DNA from: Betaproteobacteria bacterium GR16-43
Lineage (GTDB): Bacteria; Pseudomonadota; Gammaproteobacteria; Burkholderiales; Usitatibacteraceae
Assembly: GCA_001953215.1 (NCBI GenBank)
Contig: CP019169.1
Location: forward strand, 4,278,001 to 4,342,000
DNA: 64,000 nt
Direction: 5' to 3'
Shown here: positions 9,325-18,221 of the stretch, piece by piece
Layout: each line of letters starts with the position of its first letter
Position numbering within the stretch: position 1 is the stretch's first letter
Program-made: the position numbers and the translations under genes
The notes under the pieces: model-generated
Seen by the model: only the letters and a program-made list of their open reading frames with translations
Told to the model about the DNA's origin: nothing
Databases searched by the model: none

Positions 9325-11021
9325 CCGCCGAGGACGACGCTCGCGGCGACCCGTCCGGCGCGATCGTGGCGCGCGACGAGTTCCAGCACCGCGCCCTTCG
9401 GGGCGCGCACGGTCCACTCGACCTGGCCCCGGTCCGCCGTCACGTGCAGGTCGGGCAGGAACGCCTGCAGCGACACCTTGTTCGCGCGCCCTTCGAGCTG
9501 CGCGCCTTCGACGCGCGGCTTGCCGCCGACGAGGGACGCGCCCTTCGGTAGCGCGATCTCGTAGATCACGCCGCGGGCGATCTTGCGCTCCAGCGCCCGC
9601 TTCGAGACGTAGCTCGGCAGGTAGCCGCTGTTCTGGACCGCGAAGCGCACGCGCCACGCATCGCCCCCCAGCGACTCCGCGCTCACCGAATGCAGTTCGA
9701 GGCGCGGCAGCGTGAGCGCCTGCCAGATGATCCACTCGGGGAAGCGCTTCACCTCGCGCTCGATGTACTTCGCGGGCGGGTTGCGGAACGTCGCGAGCTT
9801 GTTCCAGCCGCCCAGCTCCACCGCGCCCAGCTGCGGGTGGTTGAACGGATACCACGCGATGTAGCCCTCGCCGTTCAATTCCTTGTCGCTCCAGGCGAGC
9901 AACTTCAGGTCATCCTCCGGCGGATGCTCGCGGTACCAGTCGATGAAGTGGTAGTTCTCGACGCCCGCCTCCTTCACCGGCGCCCAGATCTCCACCGTCC
10001 AGAAGAAGGCACCCTGGTGTTCGTAGAGCCAGTCGAAGGCGCCCGTGATCACCTGCTTCGGGTGGTACTTGAAGTCGTGGAAGATCGAGATGTTCGGATA
10101 GCCGGTGAGCTCCGTGGCGCGCTTTCCGAAGAGCTTGTAGAGCCAGAGATCCTCGGCGTGCATCTCGTCGTCGGCCTGCGTCGAGAACGGCCGCAGGATC
10201 ACGCCGCTGTGCGTGTGGAACGAAACGCCGCCGCCGATGTTGGCGTGCTTCGCGATGAAATCGACCACCGCGCGCACTTCGGGCTCCGACGTGGGATAGG
10301 GGCCGGCGCCGAACTGCTTGTATTCCTGCCGCCAGTCGACCGGGAAATTGCGGTTGAGGTCCAGGCCTTCCTTGTCGCGGTTCACCCGGATGTCGATGCC
10401 GTCGTAGTTGACCAGCGTGCCCTCCGGGACGACGCGCCAGTAGCGTCCTCCCGATTCCGCGGGATCGCGCGCGGTCAACAGCCTCGGGTCCGACGGATGT
10501 TCCTTGTAGGCGCCGTTCGGGTCGGGGATGCGCATCGAGAGGATGCGCCCGTCGCCGTCGACGTCCTCCACGTTGAGGCCGTCGACCGGATCCTCGTCGA
10601 AGGGATAGGGCCGCGTGGAGGAACGGATGTATTTCGGCTTGTCCGCGAGCGCCCATTCCGCGCCGTCGGGGTTGATGCGCGGGCAGATGTAGAAGGCGCG
10701 CGTGTCGAGCAACCGCGTGACGTCCTCGCGCTTTCCATGCTGCTCCTCGAGCGTCTTCAGGATGTAGAGGCAGGCTGTCGACGCCGTGAGTTCGGCCGCG
10801 TGGATGTTGCCGTCGAGCCAGAACGCGGGCTTGTCGGCCGCGGGTCCGGTTGCAGTATTGGTCGCGACGACCACCCAGATGTCGCGGCCTTCGTGGCTCT
10901 TGCCGATGCTCTCGACCGCAAACAGGTCCGCACGCCGTGCGGCGAAGCCCTTCAGGTGGTCGGTGAGTTCGGCGTAGCGGTAGAACCGGTCGAAGCGCAG
11001 CTCGGGACTAGCCTTGGGCAT
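9321..11021 (-). CDS. M14 family metallocarboxypeptidase
   Basis: Zinc carboxypeptidase (566 aa from the chosen start). The N-terminal half holds the catalytic fold: [11 protein letters not shown] (zinc His and Glu), [21 protein letters not shown] (substrate Asn-Arg) and SFHTHSG (third zinc His). About 200 residues beyond the catalytic domain look beta-rich and are probably an accessory domain. No signal peptide is evident. I chose ATG 11021 ([16 protein letters not shown]); this start overlaps the end of tctA by 14 bases, so translational coupling with the tct operon is possible. The peptide substrate is unknown. Confidence 0.88.
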   Translation of the reverse strand: MPKASPELRFDRFYRYAELTDHLKGFAARRADLFAVESIGKSHEGRDIWVVVATNTATGPAADKPAFWLDGNIHAAELTASTACLYILKTLEEQHGKREDVTRLLDTRAFYICPRINPDGAEWALADKPKYIRSSTRPYPFDEDPVDGLNVEDVDGDGRILSMRIPDPNGAYKEHPSDPRLLTARDPAESGGRYWRVVPEGTLVNYDGIDIRVNRDKEGLDLNRNFPVDWRQEYKQFGAGPYPTSEPEVRAVVDFIAKHANIGGGVSFHTHSGVILRPFSTQADDEMHAEDLWLYKLFGKRATELTGYPNISIFHDFKYHPKQVITGAFDWLYEHQGAFFWTVEIWAPVKEAGVENYHFIDWYREHPPEDDLKLLAWSDKELNGEGYIAWYPFNHPQLGAVELGGWNKLATFRNPPAKYIEREVKRFPEWIIWQALTLPRLELHSVSAESLGGDAWRVRFAVQNSGYLPSYVSKRALERKIARGVIYEIALPKGASLVGGKPRVEGAQLEGRANKVSLQAFLPDLHVTADRGQVEWTVRAPKGAVLELVARHDRAGRVAASVVLGG

Positions 11022-12504
11022 TTTTCTTCTTGAGTTGGCGCGCCACGAGCGGCGCAATCAGGATCACGAGCGTGAGGCCCAGCAGCAGGGCCGAGATGCC
11101 GTGCGTGACGAAGATCATCCAGTCGCCCTGGCTGATCGAGAGCGAGCGGCGCATCTGCTCCTCCGCGAGCGGGCCCAGGATCATGCCGACGATCACGGGC
11201 GCGGCCGGGAACCCGTAGCGGCGCATGAGGAAGCCGCCGAGTCCGATGGCATAGAGCAGGAACACGTCGAAGGCAGACTGGCGCATGCCGTAGACGCCCA
11301 TCGTCGCGAACACGAGGATGCCGGCGTAGAGCTGGGGCTTCGGGATCGCGAGCAGCTTCACCCACAGGCCCACGAGCGGCAGGTTCAGCACGAGCAGCAT
11401 CACGTTGCCGACGTAGAAGCTGGCGATCAGGCCCCAGACCAGCGCGGAGTTCGTCTCGAACAGCAGCGGTCCCGGCTGCAGCCCGTATTGCTGGAATGCG
11501 GAGAGCAGGATCGCGGCCGTGGCCGAGGTGGGCAGGCCCAGCGTGAGCAGCGGCACCATCGTGCCCGTCGACGAAGCATTGTTCGCGGCCTCCGGGCCCG
11601 CGACGCCCTCGATGGCGCCCTTGCCGAACTCCTCGGGGTGCTTGCAGAGCTTCTTCTCCATCGCGTACGAGAGGAACGTGGGGATCTCGGCGCCCCCCGC
11701 GGGAATGGTGCCGAACGGGAAGCCGATCAGCGTGCCGCGGATCCACGGCCCGATGGAACGCTTCCAGTCTTCCCACTTCATCCAGACCGAGCCCGTCATC
11801 TGCTCCAGCTTCTCCTCGACGCTGCCCAGCTTCGATGCGGCGTAGATCGTCTCGCCGACCGCGAAGAGGCCCACGGCGATCGTGACGACCTCGATGCCGT
11901 CGAGCAGTTGCGGGACGTCGAAGGCGAAGCGCGCCTGCCCGGTCTGGTTGTCGATGCCGACGAGGCCGATCGCGAGGCCGAGGAAGAGGCTGCACAGCCC
12001 GCGCAGCGTGGACTCGCCCAGCACCGCGGAGACGGTGGTGAACGCGAGCACCATGAGCGCGAAATATTCCGGCGGACCGAACTTCAGGCCCAGCTCGACC
12101 ACGTACGGCGAGAGGAACGTGAGGCCGACCGTGGCAATCGTGCCCGCGACGAACGAGCCGATGGCCGACGTGGCGAGCGCTGGACCCGCGCGCCCCCGCT
12201 TGGCCATCTGGTTCCCCTCCATCGCGGTGACGATGGTGGCGCTTTCTCCCGGCGTATTCAGCAGGATCGACGTGGTCGAGCCGCCGTACATCGCGCCGTA
12301 GTAGATGCCGGCGAACATGATGAGCGCCCCGCTCGCTTCGACCTTCGTGGTGATCGGCAGCAGCAGAGCCACCGTCACCGCCGGCCCCACGCCGGGCAGC
12401 ACGCCCACCGCGGTGCCGAGCAGGCAGCCGATCAGGCAGAACATCAGGTTCTGGAACGTGAGCGCGACCTGGAATCCCTGCAACAGCTGCGGCCAGATGT
12501 CCAC
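11008..12504 (-). CDS. tctA: Tripartite tricarboxylate transporter, large permease TctA
   Basis: Large membrane subunit (498 aa) of a TTT-family secondary importer driven by the ion gradient. About twelve hydrophobic segments are seen. Family motifs include [20 protein letters not shown] near residues 38-58, [20 protein letters not shown] and [24 protein letters not shown]. It is nine bases downstream of tctB and part of a tctC-tctB-tctA run on one strand. The substrate (citrate or another carboxylate) cannot be read from sequence. Confidence 0.96.
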   Translation of the reverse strand: MDIWPQLLQGFQVALTFQNLMFCLIGCLLGTAVGVLPGVGPAVTVALLLPITTKVEASGALIMFAGIYYGAMYGGSTTSILLNTPGESATIVTAMEGNQMAKRGRAGPALATSAIGSFVAGTIATVGLTFLSPYVVELGLKFGPPEYFALMVLAFTTVSAVLGESTLRGLCSLFLGLAIGLVGIDNQTGQARFAFDVPQLLDGIEVVTIAVGLFAVGETIYAASKLGSVEEKLEQMTGSVWMKWEDWKRSIGPWIRGTLIGFPFGTIPAGGAEIPTFLSYAMEKKLCKHPEEFGKGAIEGVAGPEAANNASSTGTMVPLLTLGLPTSATAAILLSAFQQYGLQPGPLLFETNSALVWGLIASFYVGNVMLLVLNLPLVGLWVKLLAIPKPQLYAGILVFATMGVYGMRQSAFDVFLLYAIGLGGFLMRRYGFPAAPVIVGMILGPLAEEQMRRSLSISQGDWMIFVTHGISALLLGLTLVILIAPLVARQLKKKNAQG

Positions 12505-12513
12505 GGGTCGCTC

Positions 12514-12993
12514 CTATGGCAGCAACGGTTTGAGGACGCCGGGCGGAAGCGTGAGCCCGAGCCCGTAGTTGAAGATGCCGAATACGAAAGCGGCGAGCAG
12601 GACTCCCACGACTCCATTCAGGATCCAGCGCCGGCTTCCGAAGCTGCGCGCGACGCCGACGTAGAGGATGGTCGACGCGATGACGAAGCCGGCGGACTCG
12701 ACCAGCAAACCATAGATGATGATGCCGCCCGAAACCCACGCGAACGCGCGCCAGTCCATGGGCAGGTGCTTCTCGGCTTCTTCGTCGACGCCGCGATAGC
12801 CGCCCGTGAGGGCTTCGCGCAGCAGGCCCGCGCCGAGGAGGATCAGCCCGACGCCGACGAATTTCGGAACGACACCGGGGCCCACCTGCGCGTAGCCCCC
12901 GCCCGCGGGCAGGAAGAACGAACCCCCGAGGATGAGGATCCCGATCGCGAGGATGCCGATCGAGAGCGCCAGCTGTCCGGCGGGCGCCTTCAT
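12514..12993 (-). CDS. tctB: Tripartite tricarboxylate transporter, small permease TctB
   Basis: Small membrane subunit (159 aa) with four predicted transmembrane helices, starting at residue 8. It has the typical TctB plan: two N-terminal helices, a cytoplasmic loop (about 70-85, VDEEAEKHLPMDWRA) and two C-terminal helices. It partners TctA in the inner membrane. It sits three bases after the tctC stop and nine bases before tctA, so the three genes are clearly an operon. Confidence 0.93.
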   Translation of the reverse strand: MKAPAGQLALSIGILAIGILILGGSFFLPAGGGYAQVGPGVVPKFVGVGLILLGAGLLREALTGGYRGVDEEAEKHLPMDWRAFAWVSGGIIIYGLLVESAGFVIASTILYVGVARSFGSRRWILNGVVGVLLAAFVFGIFNYGLGLTLPPGVLKPLLP

Positions 12994-12996
12994 GGC

Positions 12997-13944
12997 TTAC
13001 TTCTTCCCGAGGCCGAGCGCGGCGAGGATGTCGGCGATGCGCTTGTTCTCGTCGTCGATGAACTTGCCGAACGCGTCACCGGGCTGGTAGAAATCCTCCC
13101 ACTCGTTCTTCTTCAACGATTCCTTCCACGCCGGGCTCTTCACGCCCTTCTCGACCGCCGCGATCAGTTCGTCGCGCTGCGCCTTCGTGATGCCGGGCGC
13201 GCCCCAGATGCCGCGCCAGTTGGCGAGTTCCACGTCGACGCCTTGTTCCTTCAGCGACGGGATGCCGTCGAGGGCTTTCGGCGAGGACACGGCGAGCGCG
13301 CGCATCTTGCCGGACTTGATGTGCTGCGCGAACTCCGACAGTCCCGAGACGCCGGCCGTGACGTGGCCGCCGATGATCGCGGAAACCGCTTCGCCGCCGC
13401 CCTTGAACGGGACGTAGTTCACCTTCGTCGGATCGGCGCCGATCGCCTTCGCGATGAGGCCCGCGAGGATGTGGTCGGTACCGCCCGCGCTGCCGCCGCC
13501 CCAGGACACGCTGCCCGGGTTGGCCTTGAACTTGTCGAGCAGTTCCTTCAGCGTCTTCGGGCCGCTGGCGGGCACGACGATCACTTCCCATTCCGACGTG
13601 AGGCGCGCAAGCGGCGTCACCTGGTTCAGCTGCACGGCGGACTTGTTCGTGATGAGCCCGCCCACCATCACCAGGCCGCCCATCATCACGGCGTTCGGGT
13701 CGCCCTTGGAGGAGTTCACGAACTGCGCGATGCCGATGGCACCCGCGGCGCCACCCTTGTTGTCGTATTGCACGTTCTTCACCGCGCCGACGCTTTGCAT
13801 CGCCTTCGCGAATTCGCGGCCGGTCGTATCCCAGCCTCCGCCCGGGTTCGCGGGGATGAGCATCTTGACGTTGTCCACCGCGAGCGCGGGGAGGGTGAAG
13901 GCGAAAGCGGCGGCGGCGAGCGCGGCGCGAGTCCGGGCGATCAT
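12997..13944 (-). CDS. tctC: Bug/TctC periplasmic binding protein of the TTT system
   Basis: Periplasmic solute receptor (315 aa) that feeds TctA/TctB. The signal peptide MIARTRAALAAAAFAFTLPALA is followed by VKMLIPANPGGGWDTTGREFA, the conserved ligand-loop start of Bug proteins. I chose ATG 13944 because a GGAG ribosome site precedes it and it gives a proper signal peptide; the frame remains open 18 codons further upstream. As first gene of the operon it would be made in excess. Of four Bug proteins in this window it is the only one with permeases next to it. Confidence 0.93.
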   Translation of the reverse strand: MIARTRAALAAAAFAFTLPALAVDNVKMLIPANPGGGWDTTGREFAKAMQSVGAVKNVQYDNKGGAAGAIGIAQFVNSSKGDPNAVMMGGLVMVGGLITNKSAVQLNQVTPLARLTSEWEVIVVPASGPKTLKELLDKFKANPGSVSWGGGSAGGTDHILAGLIAKAIGADPTKVNYVPFKGGGEAVSAIIGGHVTAGVSGLSEFAQHIKSGKMRALAVSSPKALDGIPSLKEQGVDVELANWRGIWGAPGITKAQRDELIAAVEKGVKSPAWKESLKKNEWEDFYQPGDAFGKFIDDENKRIADILAALGLGKK

Positions 13945-14016
13945 GGTGACGGTCTCCTCGTAGTGAATCTTGTTTCCGGCGAGTGTACCGGAACGCACAT
14001 CGGGCGGCGCAAGGCC

Positions 14017-14937
14017 TCAGCCGACCGCCTGGAGAGCCGCGGCGAGCAGGAAAACGATGAGCCAGAGGACCAGTGCGCGCCACAACAAGCCCTCGAGGCT
14101 GGCGAGGCTTTCCTCGCGCGCCGGCTCACCCGTCCCGAGCGAGGGCCGATCGACGAGCACCGAACCACGAGGCAGGGGTTCTCCCAGGCGCACGCCCAGC
14201 GCGCCGGCGCCGGCCGCGAGGACCAGCCCTTCCTCGGGCCGGATCCATCCGGCCGCCTGCGAACGCGCGCAGACCAGCGCGTCCTCGAAGTTGCCGACCA
14301 CCGCGAACGCGAAGGCCGTGATGCGGCGCGGAATCGCGTCGAGCACATGGAAGGCGCGTCCGGCGAACCAGCCGAAGTCGCGCTCGCCCTCGGCCCCCTG
14401 CTCCCAGGAGCGGGACGCGCGATGCGCGAGCGGATAGAGCACGAGTCCGATCGGGCCCGGCAGCACGAGGAACCAGAAGAGCGGCGCGAACGTGCCCAGG
14501 TGCGCCTCGCGCAAAGCCTGCTCGGCGGCGAGCCGCGCCAGCGCCGACGCTTCGTCCACGCCGGCCGATTCGCCCTGCCATTCGGCCAGCCGCTGCGCGG
14601 CGCCGTTCACGTCGCCTTCGCGCAACCTCGCCTCGATCGCGGCCAGGCTGCGCGTGGTGGCGAGGAAGCGCAGGGTCCCGTAGAGGACGGCCGCATCGAG
14701 CAGCCAGAGCACGATCGGATGGATTGCCCAAAGCAATGCCGAGAGTAGCGCGACGGGCACCAGCACGACGCCCATCAGCACGAACCAGGCGAGGATCCCG
14801 GAGTTGCGGTCGCCCGCATCGAGGCGCTTCGCGGCGGAAAGGCACAACCGCCCATAGAAGGCGTGGATGGGGTTACGCCCAGCCACGGGGTAGGCATATT
14901 GCGCAAGTATGGCTGTCAGGAGTGCGAGGAGGCTCAC
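14017..14937 (-). CDS. CobD/CbiB-family membrane protein
   Basis: Inner-membrane protein (306 aa) of the CobD/CbiB/AmpE superfamily. The N-terminus (MSLLALLTAILAQYAYPVAGRNP) is hydrophobic, and further hydrophobic stretches occur near residues 50-90, 155-180 and at the extreme C-terminus. True CobD/CbiB makes adenosylcobinamide, but no cobalamin gene is nearby, and stand-alone betaproteobacterial members are of unproven function; an AmpE-like regulatory role is an alternative. It is divergent from the orphan Bug receptor gene. Confidence 0.75.
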   Translation of the reverse strand: MSLLALLTAILAQYAYPVAGRNPIHAFYGRLCLSAAKRLDAGDRNSGILAWFVLMGVVLVPVALLSALLWAIHPIVLWLLDAAVLYGTLRFLATTRSLAAIEARLREGDVNGAAQRLAEWQGESAGVDEASALARLAAEQALREAHLGTFAPLFWFLVLPGPIGLVLYPLAHRASRSWEQGAEGERDFGWFAGRAFHVLDAIPRRITAFAFAVVGNFEDALVCARSQAAGWIRPEEGLVLAAGAGALGVRLGEPLPRGSVLVDRPSLGTGEPAREESLASLEGLLWRALVLWLIVFLLAAALQAVG

Positions 14938-14947
14938 ACCGCGAGTT

Positions 14948-14953
14948 TATAAT
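14948..14953 (+). promoter_or_regulatory. -10 element of Bug receptor promoter
   Basis: A perfect TATAAT lies 43 bases before the ATG of the Bug receptor at 14997. I see no good -35 match at 16-18 bases upstream, so activator help or an extended element is possible. It is in the 59-base gap shared with the divergent CobD-family gene. Confidence 0.55.
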
Positions 14954-14996
14954 GGCGCGGACCGTTGGAACCCAAGAACGCACCAGGAGAGAGCCC

Positions 14997-15965
14997 ATGA
15001 TGAAGAAGCTGATCGCCGTCCTGGCGACGCTGTCGTTCGCACTTGTTGCCTCGGCGCAGGAGTACCCGACCCGCGCCATCACGATCACCGTGCCCTTCGC
15101 GGCCGGCGGCCCGACCGACACCGTCACGCGCCTGGTCGGCCAGTCGATGTCGAAGACGCTGGGCCAGCCGATCATCGTCGAGAACGTCGGCGGCGCGGGC
15201 GGAACCATCGGCGTCGAGAAGGTCGCGCGCGCGAAGCCCGACGGCTACACGCTGCTGCTCATGCACATCGGCATCTCGACCAGCCCCTCGCTCTATCGCA
15301 ACCTGCGCTACGACCCGGTGAAGGACCTCGAGCCGGTCGGCCTCGTGACCGACGTGCCCATGACCTTCATCGGGAAGAAGGATTTCCCGCCGAAGGACAT
15401 GAAGGAGCTGATCACCTACGTGAAGGCCAACAAGGACAAGGTCACGTACGCCAACGCGGGCGTGGGCGCGGCCTCGCACCTGTGCGGCATGCTCTTCATG
15501 TCGGCGGTCGGCGTCGACCTCACGACCGTGCCCTACAAGGGCACGGGTCCCGCGATGACCGACCTGATGGGCGGCCAGGTGGACTTCATGTGCGACCAGA
15601 CCACCAACACCACGCCGCAGATCAAGGGCGGCAAGGTGAAGGCCTACGCGGTCACGACGAAGACGCGCGTGGCCTCGCTGCCCGAGCTGCCCACGATGGA
15701 AGAAGCGGGCCTGAAGGGCTTCGAGGTCGGCATCTGGCACGGCATCTGGGCGCCGAAGGGAACGCCGAAGGCGGTCATCGACAAGCTCACCGCGGCGCTG
15801 CAGGCCGCGCTGAAGGATCCGTCGATCATCGCGAAGTTCGCCGAGCTCGGAACGGAACCCGTTCCGCAGCCGCGCGCCACGCCCGCGGCCCTCGATGCGC
15901 ACCTCAAGTCGGAAATCGCCAAGTGGGCGCCGATCATCAAGAAGGCCGGCATCTACGCGGACTGA
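14997..15965 (+). CDS. Orphan Bug/TctC-family periplasmic binding protein
   Basis: Tripartite-tricarboxylate-type solute receptor (322 aa) with signal peptide MMKKLIAVLATLSFALVASAQ. The mature start (YPTRAITITVPFAAGGPTDT) is the Bug signature, and VPYKGTGPAMTDLMGGQVDF is the second conserved stretch. Start at 14997 follows CAGGAGAGA; a second ATG follows directly. It has its own TATAAT box and a strong downstream terminator, so it is a single-gene unit. With no TctA/TctB alongside it may share the distant pair, feed another permease, or act as a sensor. Ligand unknown. Confidence 0.9.
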   Translation: MMKKLIAVLATLSFALVASAQEYPTRAITITVPFAAGGPTDTVTRLVGQSMSKTLGQPIIVENVGGAGGTIGVEKVARAKPDGYTLLLMHIGISTSPSLYRNLRYDPVKDLEPVGLVTDVPMTFIGKKDFPPKDMKELITYVKANKDKVTYANAGVGAASHLCGMLFMSAVGVDLTTVPYKGTGPAMTDLMGGQVDFMCDQTTNTTPQIKGGKVKAYAVTTKTRVASLPELPTMEEAGLKGFEVGIWHGIWAPKGTPKAVIDKLTAALQAALKDPSIIAKFAELGTEPVPQPRATPAALDAHLKSEIAKWAPIIKKAGIYAD

Positions 15966-15981
15966 GCGAGTTGGGCGGCAC

Positions 15982-16014
15982 AAAAAAATAGCCCCTCCCG
16001 TTTCGGGGAGGGGC
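15982..16014 (-). terminator. Intrinsic terminator for the acyltransferase operon
   Basis: GCCCCTCCC (15991-15999) pairs with GGGAGGGGC (16006-16014). On the minus strand the stem is followed by a TATTTTTTTG tract (15990-15982). It lies downstream of the minus-strand run ending at 16193 and close to the end of the convergent Bug receptor gene. Confidence 0.8.
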
Positions 16015-16032
16015 AAACCGCTCTCGGAGGAG

Positions 16033-16060
16033 AAACGCCGGCACGAGTGCCGGCGTTTTC
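16033..16060 (+). terminator. Intrinsic terminator for orphan Bug receptor
   Basis: AAACGCCGGCA (16033-16043) pairs perfectly with TGCCGGCGTTT (16048-16058) around a CGAG loop, followed by T-rich sequence on the plus strand. It is 70 bases after the Bug receptor stop; the symmetric A/T tails make it potentially bidirectional. Confidence 0.85.
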
Positions 16061-16085
16061 TTATTTGCAGGGACCGTGCCAACTT

Positions 16086-16115
16086 TTGATTGGACCGATT
16101 TCCAAATCCAATCAA
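16086..16115. repeat. 9-bp perfect inverted repeat in convergent gap
   Basis: TTGATTGGA (16086-16094) and TCCAATCAA (16107-16115) form a perfect inverted repeat with a 12-base AT-rich spacer. It lies past both terminators in the 227-base gap between convergent genes (15966-16192), where no promoter is expected. It could be a protein site or a remnant; I see no coding potential around it. Confidence 0.6.
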
Positions 16116-16192
16116 TGATTTAACTGTTGGCCGCCACGCCGTTTGTGAATTCCGTCACGCAACGCGCTGGTGCATGCGGGCACCAAAGCGAT

Positions 16193-16771
16193 TCAACGCG
16201 GGTGCTTGCCGCGGATCGGACGGAAGTGCGCCTCGATGCGCTCGCGATCGGCTTCGAGATCCGGACCCGGCTCGATCGTCGGTCCGAGCCGCACGCGTTT
16301 CGCCTCGTAGTCCAGGGCCACGAGCACGACGGGCACGCCGGCACCGCGCGCGATGTGCAGGAAGCCCAGCCGAAAATGTTCGACGCGCTTTCGCGTGCCT
16401 TCCGGCGCGATCACGAGGACGCGCTCGCCCGCATCCCGGAAAGCCCGCACCGATTCGGAGACCACGCCCTGCGCGCTCGAGCGGTCGACCGGGATGCCGC
16501 CCATCCAGCGCAGCACCACCGAGAACGGCCAGACGAAGATCGTGTGCTTGCCGATGAAGGCGAGGTTGATGTCGAGCGCGAACATCGTGGAGGCGCCGAA
16601 GATGAAATCCCAGTTCGACGTGTGGGGTGCGATGGCGATCACGAACTTCGGGAGATTGGGCAGCTCGCCCACGATCTCCCAGCCGTACACGCGCAGGATC
16701 GTGCGGCCGAGCCAGCGCGCGAAGGCGCTGCCCCGGCGCGGGATCCGCTCGGGCAGCGCTCCGGAGTCCAT
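16193..16771 (-). CDS. 1-acyl-sn-glycerol-3-phosphate acyltransferase family protein
   Basis: PlsC-type acyltransferase (192 aa). The catalytic HX4D box is HTSNWD at residues 50-55, and the phosphate-binding block APEGTRKR is present. There is no clear transmembrane helix, and the protein is short for PlsC, so it may acylate a lysophospholipid or another acceptor. Start at 16771 shares one base with the stop of the dehydratase gene (TGATG), implying coupling. It is the last gene of the minus-strand run and ends before the terminator at 15982-16014. Confidence 0.85.
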   Translation of the reverse strand: MDSGALPERIPRRGSAFARWLGRTILRVYGWEIVGELPNLPKFVIAIAPHTSNWDFIFGASTMFALDINLAFIGKHTIFVWPFSVVLRWMGGIPVDRSSAQGVVSESVRAFRDAGERVLVIAPEGTRKRVEHFRLGFLHIARGAGVPVVLVALDYEAKRVRLGPTIEPGPDLEADRERIEAHFRPIRGKHPR

Positions 16772-17730
16772 CAGGTGAAGAGCTTCGAGACCACCTGGAT
16801 GTCGGCGTTGCCGCCCGACAGGATGATGCCGACGCGCTTGCCGCGCACGTCGAAGGGTCCGTTCAGCACGCCGGCGGTCGCGAGCGCTCCGGTGGGCTCG
16901 ACCACGAGCTTCATGCGCTCCCACAGGAAGCGCATCGACTCCACGAGCTGCGCGTCGGTGACGGTGATGATGTCGTGCACATGCTTCAGCACGAGGGACA
17001 GCGTGAGTTCGCTCGGGGCCTGCGTGCGCGCGCCGTCGGCGATCGTGTCGGGCATCGCGATCGATTGCACCTGCTTCGCGCGGAAGGAGCGCTGCACGTC
17101 GTCGCCCGCGGCGGGCTCGACGCCGATCACCTTCGTGCCGGGCGAAAGATGCGACGCGGCGATCGCGCAACCCGAGAGCAGGCCCGCGCCGCCGCAGCAG
17201 ACGAAGAGGTAGTCGAGCGGGCCGACCTCCTCGAGGAGTTCCTTGGTGCAGGTGCCCTGCCCCGCGATGACGTCGGGATGGTCGAAGGGCGGCACGACCT
17301 GGCTGCCGCGCTCGGCGGCGAGGCGCGACGCGATCTTCTCGCGGCTCTCTTCCGCGCGGTCGAAGAGGATGACCTCGGCGCCGTAGCCCTTCGTCGCGGC
17401 GACCTTCACGGCCGGCGCGTCCTTCGGCATCACGATCGTGGCGGGCACGCCCAGCAGCTTGCCGGCGAGCGCCACGGCCTGCGCGTGGTTGCCCGAGGAA
17501 AACGCGACGACGCCCTTCGCGCGTTGCTCCGGCGTGAGTTTGGCGAGCGTGTTGTACGCGCCCCGGAACTTGAAGGCCCCCATGCGCTGGAAGTTCTCGC
17601 ACTTGAAGTACGCCGTGCAGCCCGCGCGTTCGTCGAATTGGCTCGAACGGGCCACCGGCGTGCGATGCGCGACGCCCTCGATGCGCCCGGCGGCGGCTTC
17701 GATGTCGGGATAGGTGACGGTCGCGGTCAT
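16771..17730 (-). CDS. Threonine/serine dehydratase (PLP fold type II)
   Basis: PLP enzyme (319 aa), probably deaminating L-threonine or L-serine to the 2-oxo acid, or acting as a serine racemase. The Schiff-base lysine is Lys54 in GAFKFRGAYN; SSGNHAQAVALA is the phosphate/substrate loop, and CCGGAGLLSGCA is the glycine-rich PLP phosphate site. It lacks the C-terminal ACT-like domain of biosynthetic IlvA, so it is a catabolic-type or racemase-type enzyme. It overlaps the DUF6494 gene by four bases (ATGA). Confidence 0.88.
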   Translation of the reverse strand: MTATVTYPDIEAAAGRIEGVAHRTPVARSSQFDERAGCTAYFKCENFQRMGAFKFRGAYNTLAKLTPEQRAKGVVAFSSGNHAQAVALAGKLLGVPATIVMPKDAPAVKVAATKGYGAEVILFDRAEESREKIASRLAAERGSQVVPPFDHPDVIAGQGTCTKELLEEVGPLDYLFVCCGGAGLLSGCAIAASHLSPGTKVIGVEPAAGDDVQRSFRAKQVQSIAMPDTIADGARTQAPSELTLSLVLKHVHDIITVTDAQLVESMRFLWERMKLVVEPTGALATAGVLNGPFDVRGKRVGIILSGGNADIQVVSKLFT

Positions 17731-17933
17731 TCGAGCGTGATCTTCCCGTCGAAGTGGACCTCGACCGCCACGCCTTCGACGGTGAGGGTCATGCGCGCCG
17801 GCAGCGACTCGCTGCCCTTCAGGGTGCCCGCGGCGAGCGCCCGCTCGATGGCCGTCTCGATCTCGCGCTGGCTCTGCACGCCGACCATCTTCAGGAACTT
17901 GCGGATGCTCATGTTGAGCGTATCGGGATTCAT
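17727..17933 (-). CDS. DUF6494-like small protein
   Basis: Sixty-eight residues with no signal or membrane helix: an alpha-helical N-terminal half (MSIRKFLKMVGVQSQREIETAIERAL) and a beta-rich C-terminus ending VEVHFDGKITLE. I believe it belongs to the DUF6494 family of small betaproteobacterial proteins; its function is unknown. It is seven bases after the 80-aa gene and overlaps the dehydratase start, so it is surely translated as part of this operon. Confidence 0.7.
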   Translation of the reverse strand: MNPDTLNMSIRKFLKMVGVQSQREIETAIERALAAGTLKGSESLPARMTLTVEGVAVEVHFDGKITLE

Positions 17934-17940
17934 GCTCGCC

Positions 17941-18183
17941 TCACTTGGCCCGCGTGATGGATTTCAGCGCATCGCGCAGCGTGTCCTCGGAGAGCGAGTT
18001 CACGTTCTCGGCGAGGATCTCGGCCTCGGTGGCCACGGCGCCGGGCAGCCGCTGGCTCTCCAGCACGGCCACGAACTGCGCGGCGGCGCCGGCGACCTTG
18101 AGCAGCCCCTGGCGCTCGGCCATGAGGATCTCGATTTCCTTGCTGAGCATGAAAGTGCCGGTGTTCTGGGGGGAAACGGTCAT
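17941..18183 (-). CDS. Hypothetical protein, 80 aa
   Basis: Unrecognised helical cytosolic protein from ATG 18183 (MTVSPQNTGTFMLSKEIEIL). It is largely predicted alpha-helix with a short Pro/Gly turn near residues 47-49. The same frame stays open far upstream, but that part is an out-of-phase shadow of the DUF6352 gene. It is 38 bases downstream of DUF6352 and 7 bases upstream of DUF6494, so the three small uncharacterised genes form a block. Confidence 0.75.
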   Translation of the reverse strand: MTVSPQNTGTFMLSKEIEILMAERQGLLKVAGAAAQFVAVLESQRLPGAVATEAEILAENVNSLSEDTLRDALKSITRAK

Positions 18184-18221
18184 CGGTGTTCCTTTGCAGG
18201 GATCGCAACGAAACGTCGATT

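Noticed and set aside
11014-14748. A 1244-codon plus-strand open frame across the tct operon
   Set aside because: It spans three minus-strand genes with clear homology and conserved spacing; its own translation is Arg/Glu/Asp-rich filler with no motif.
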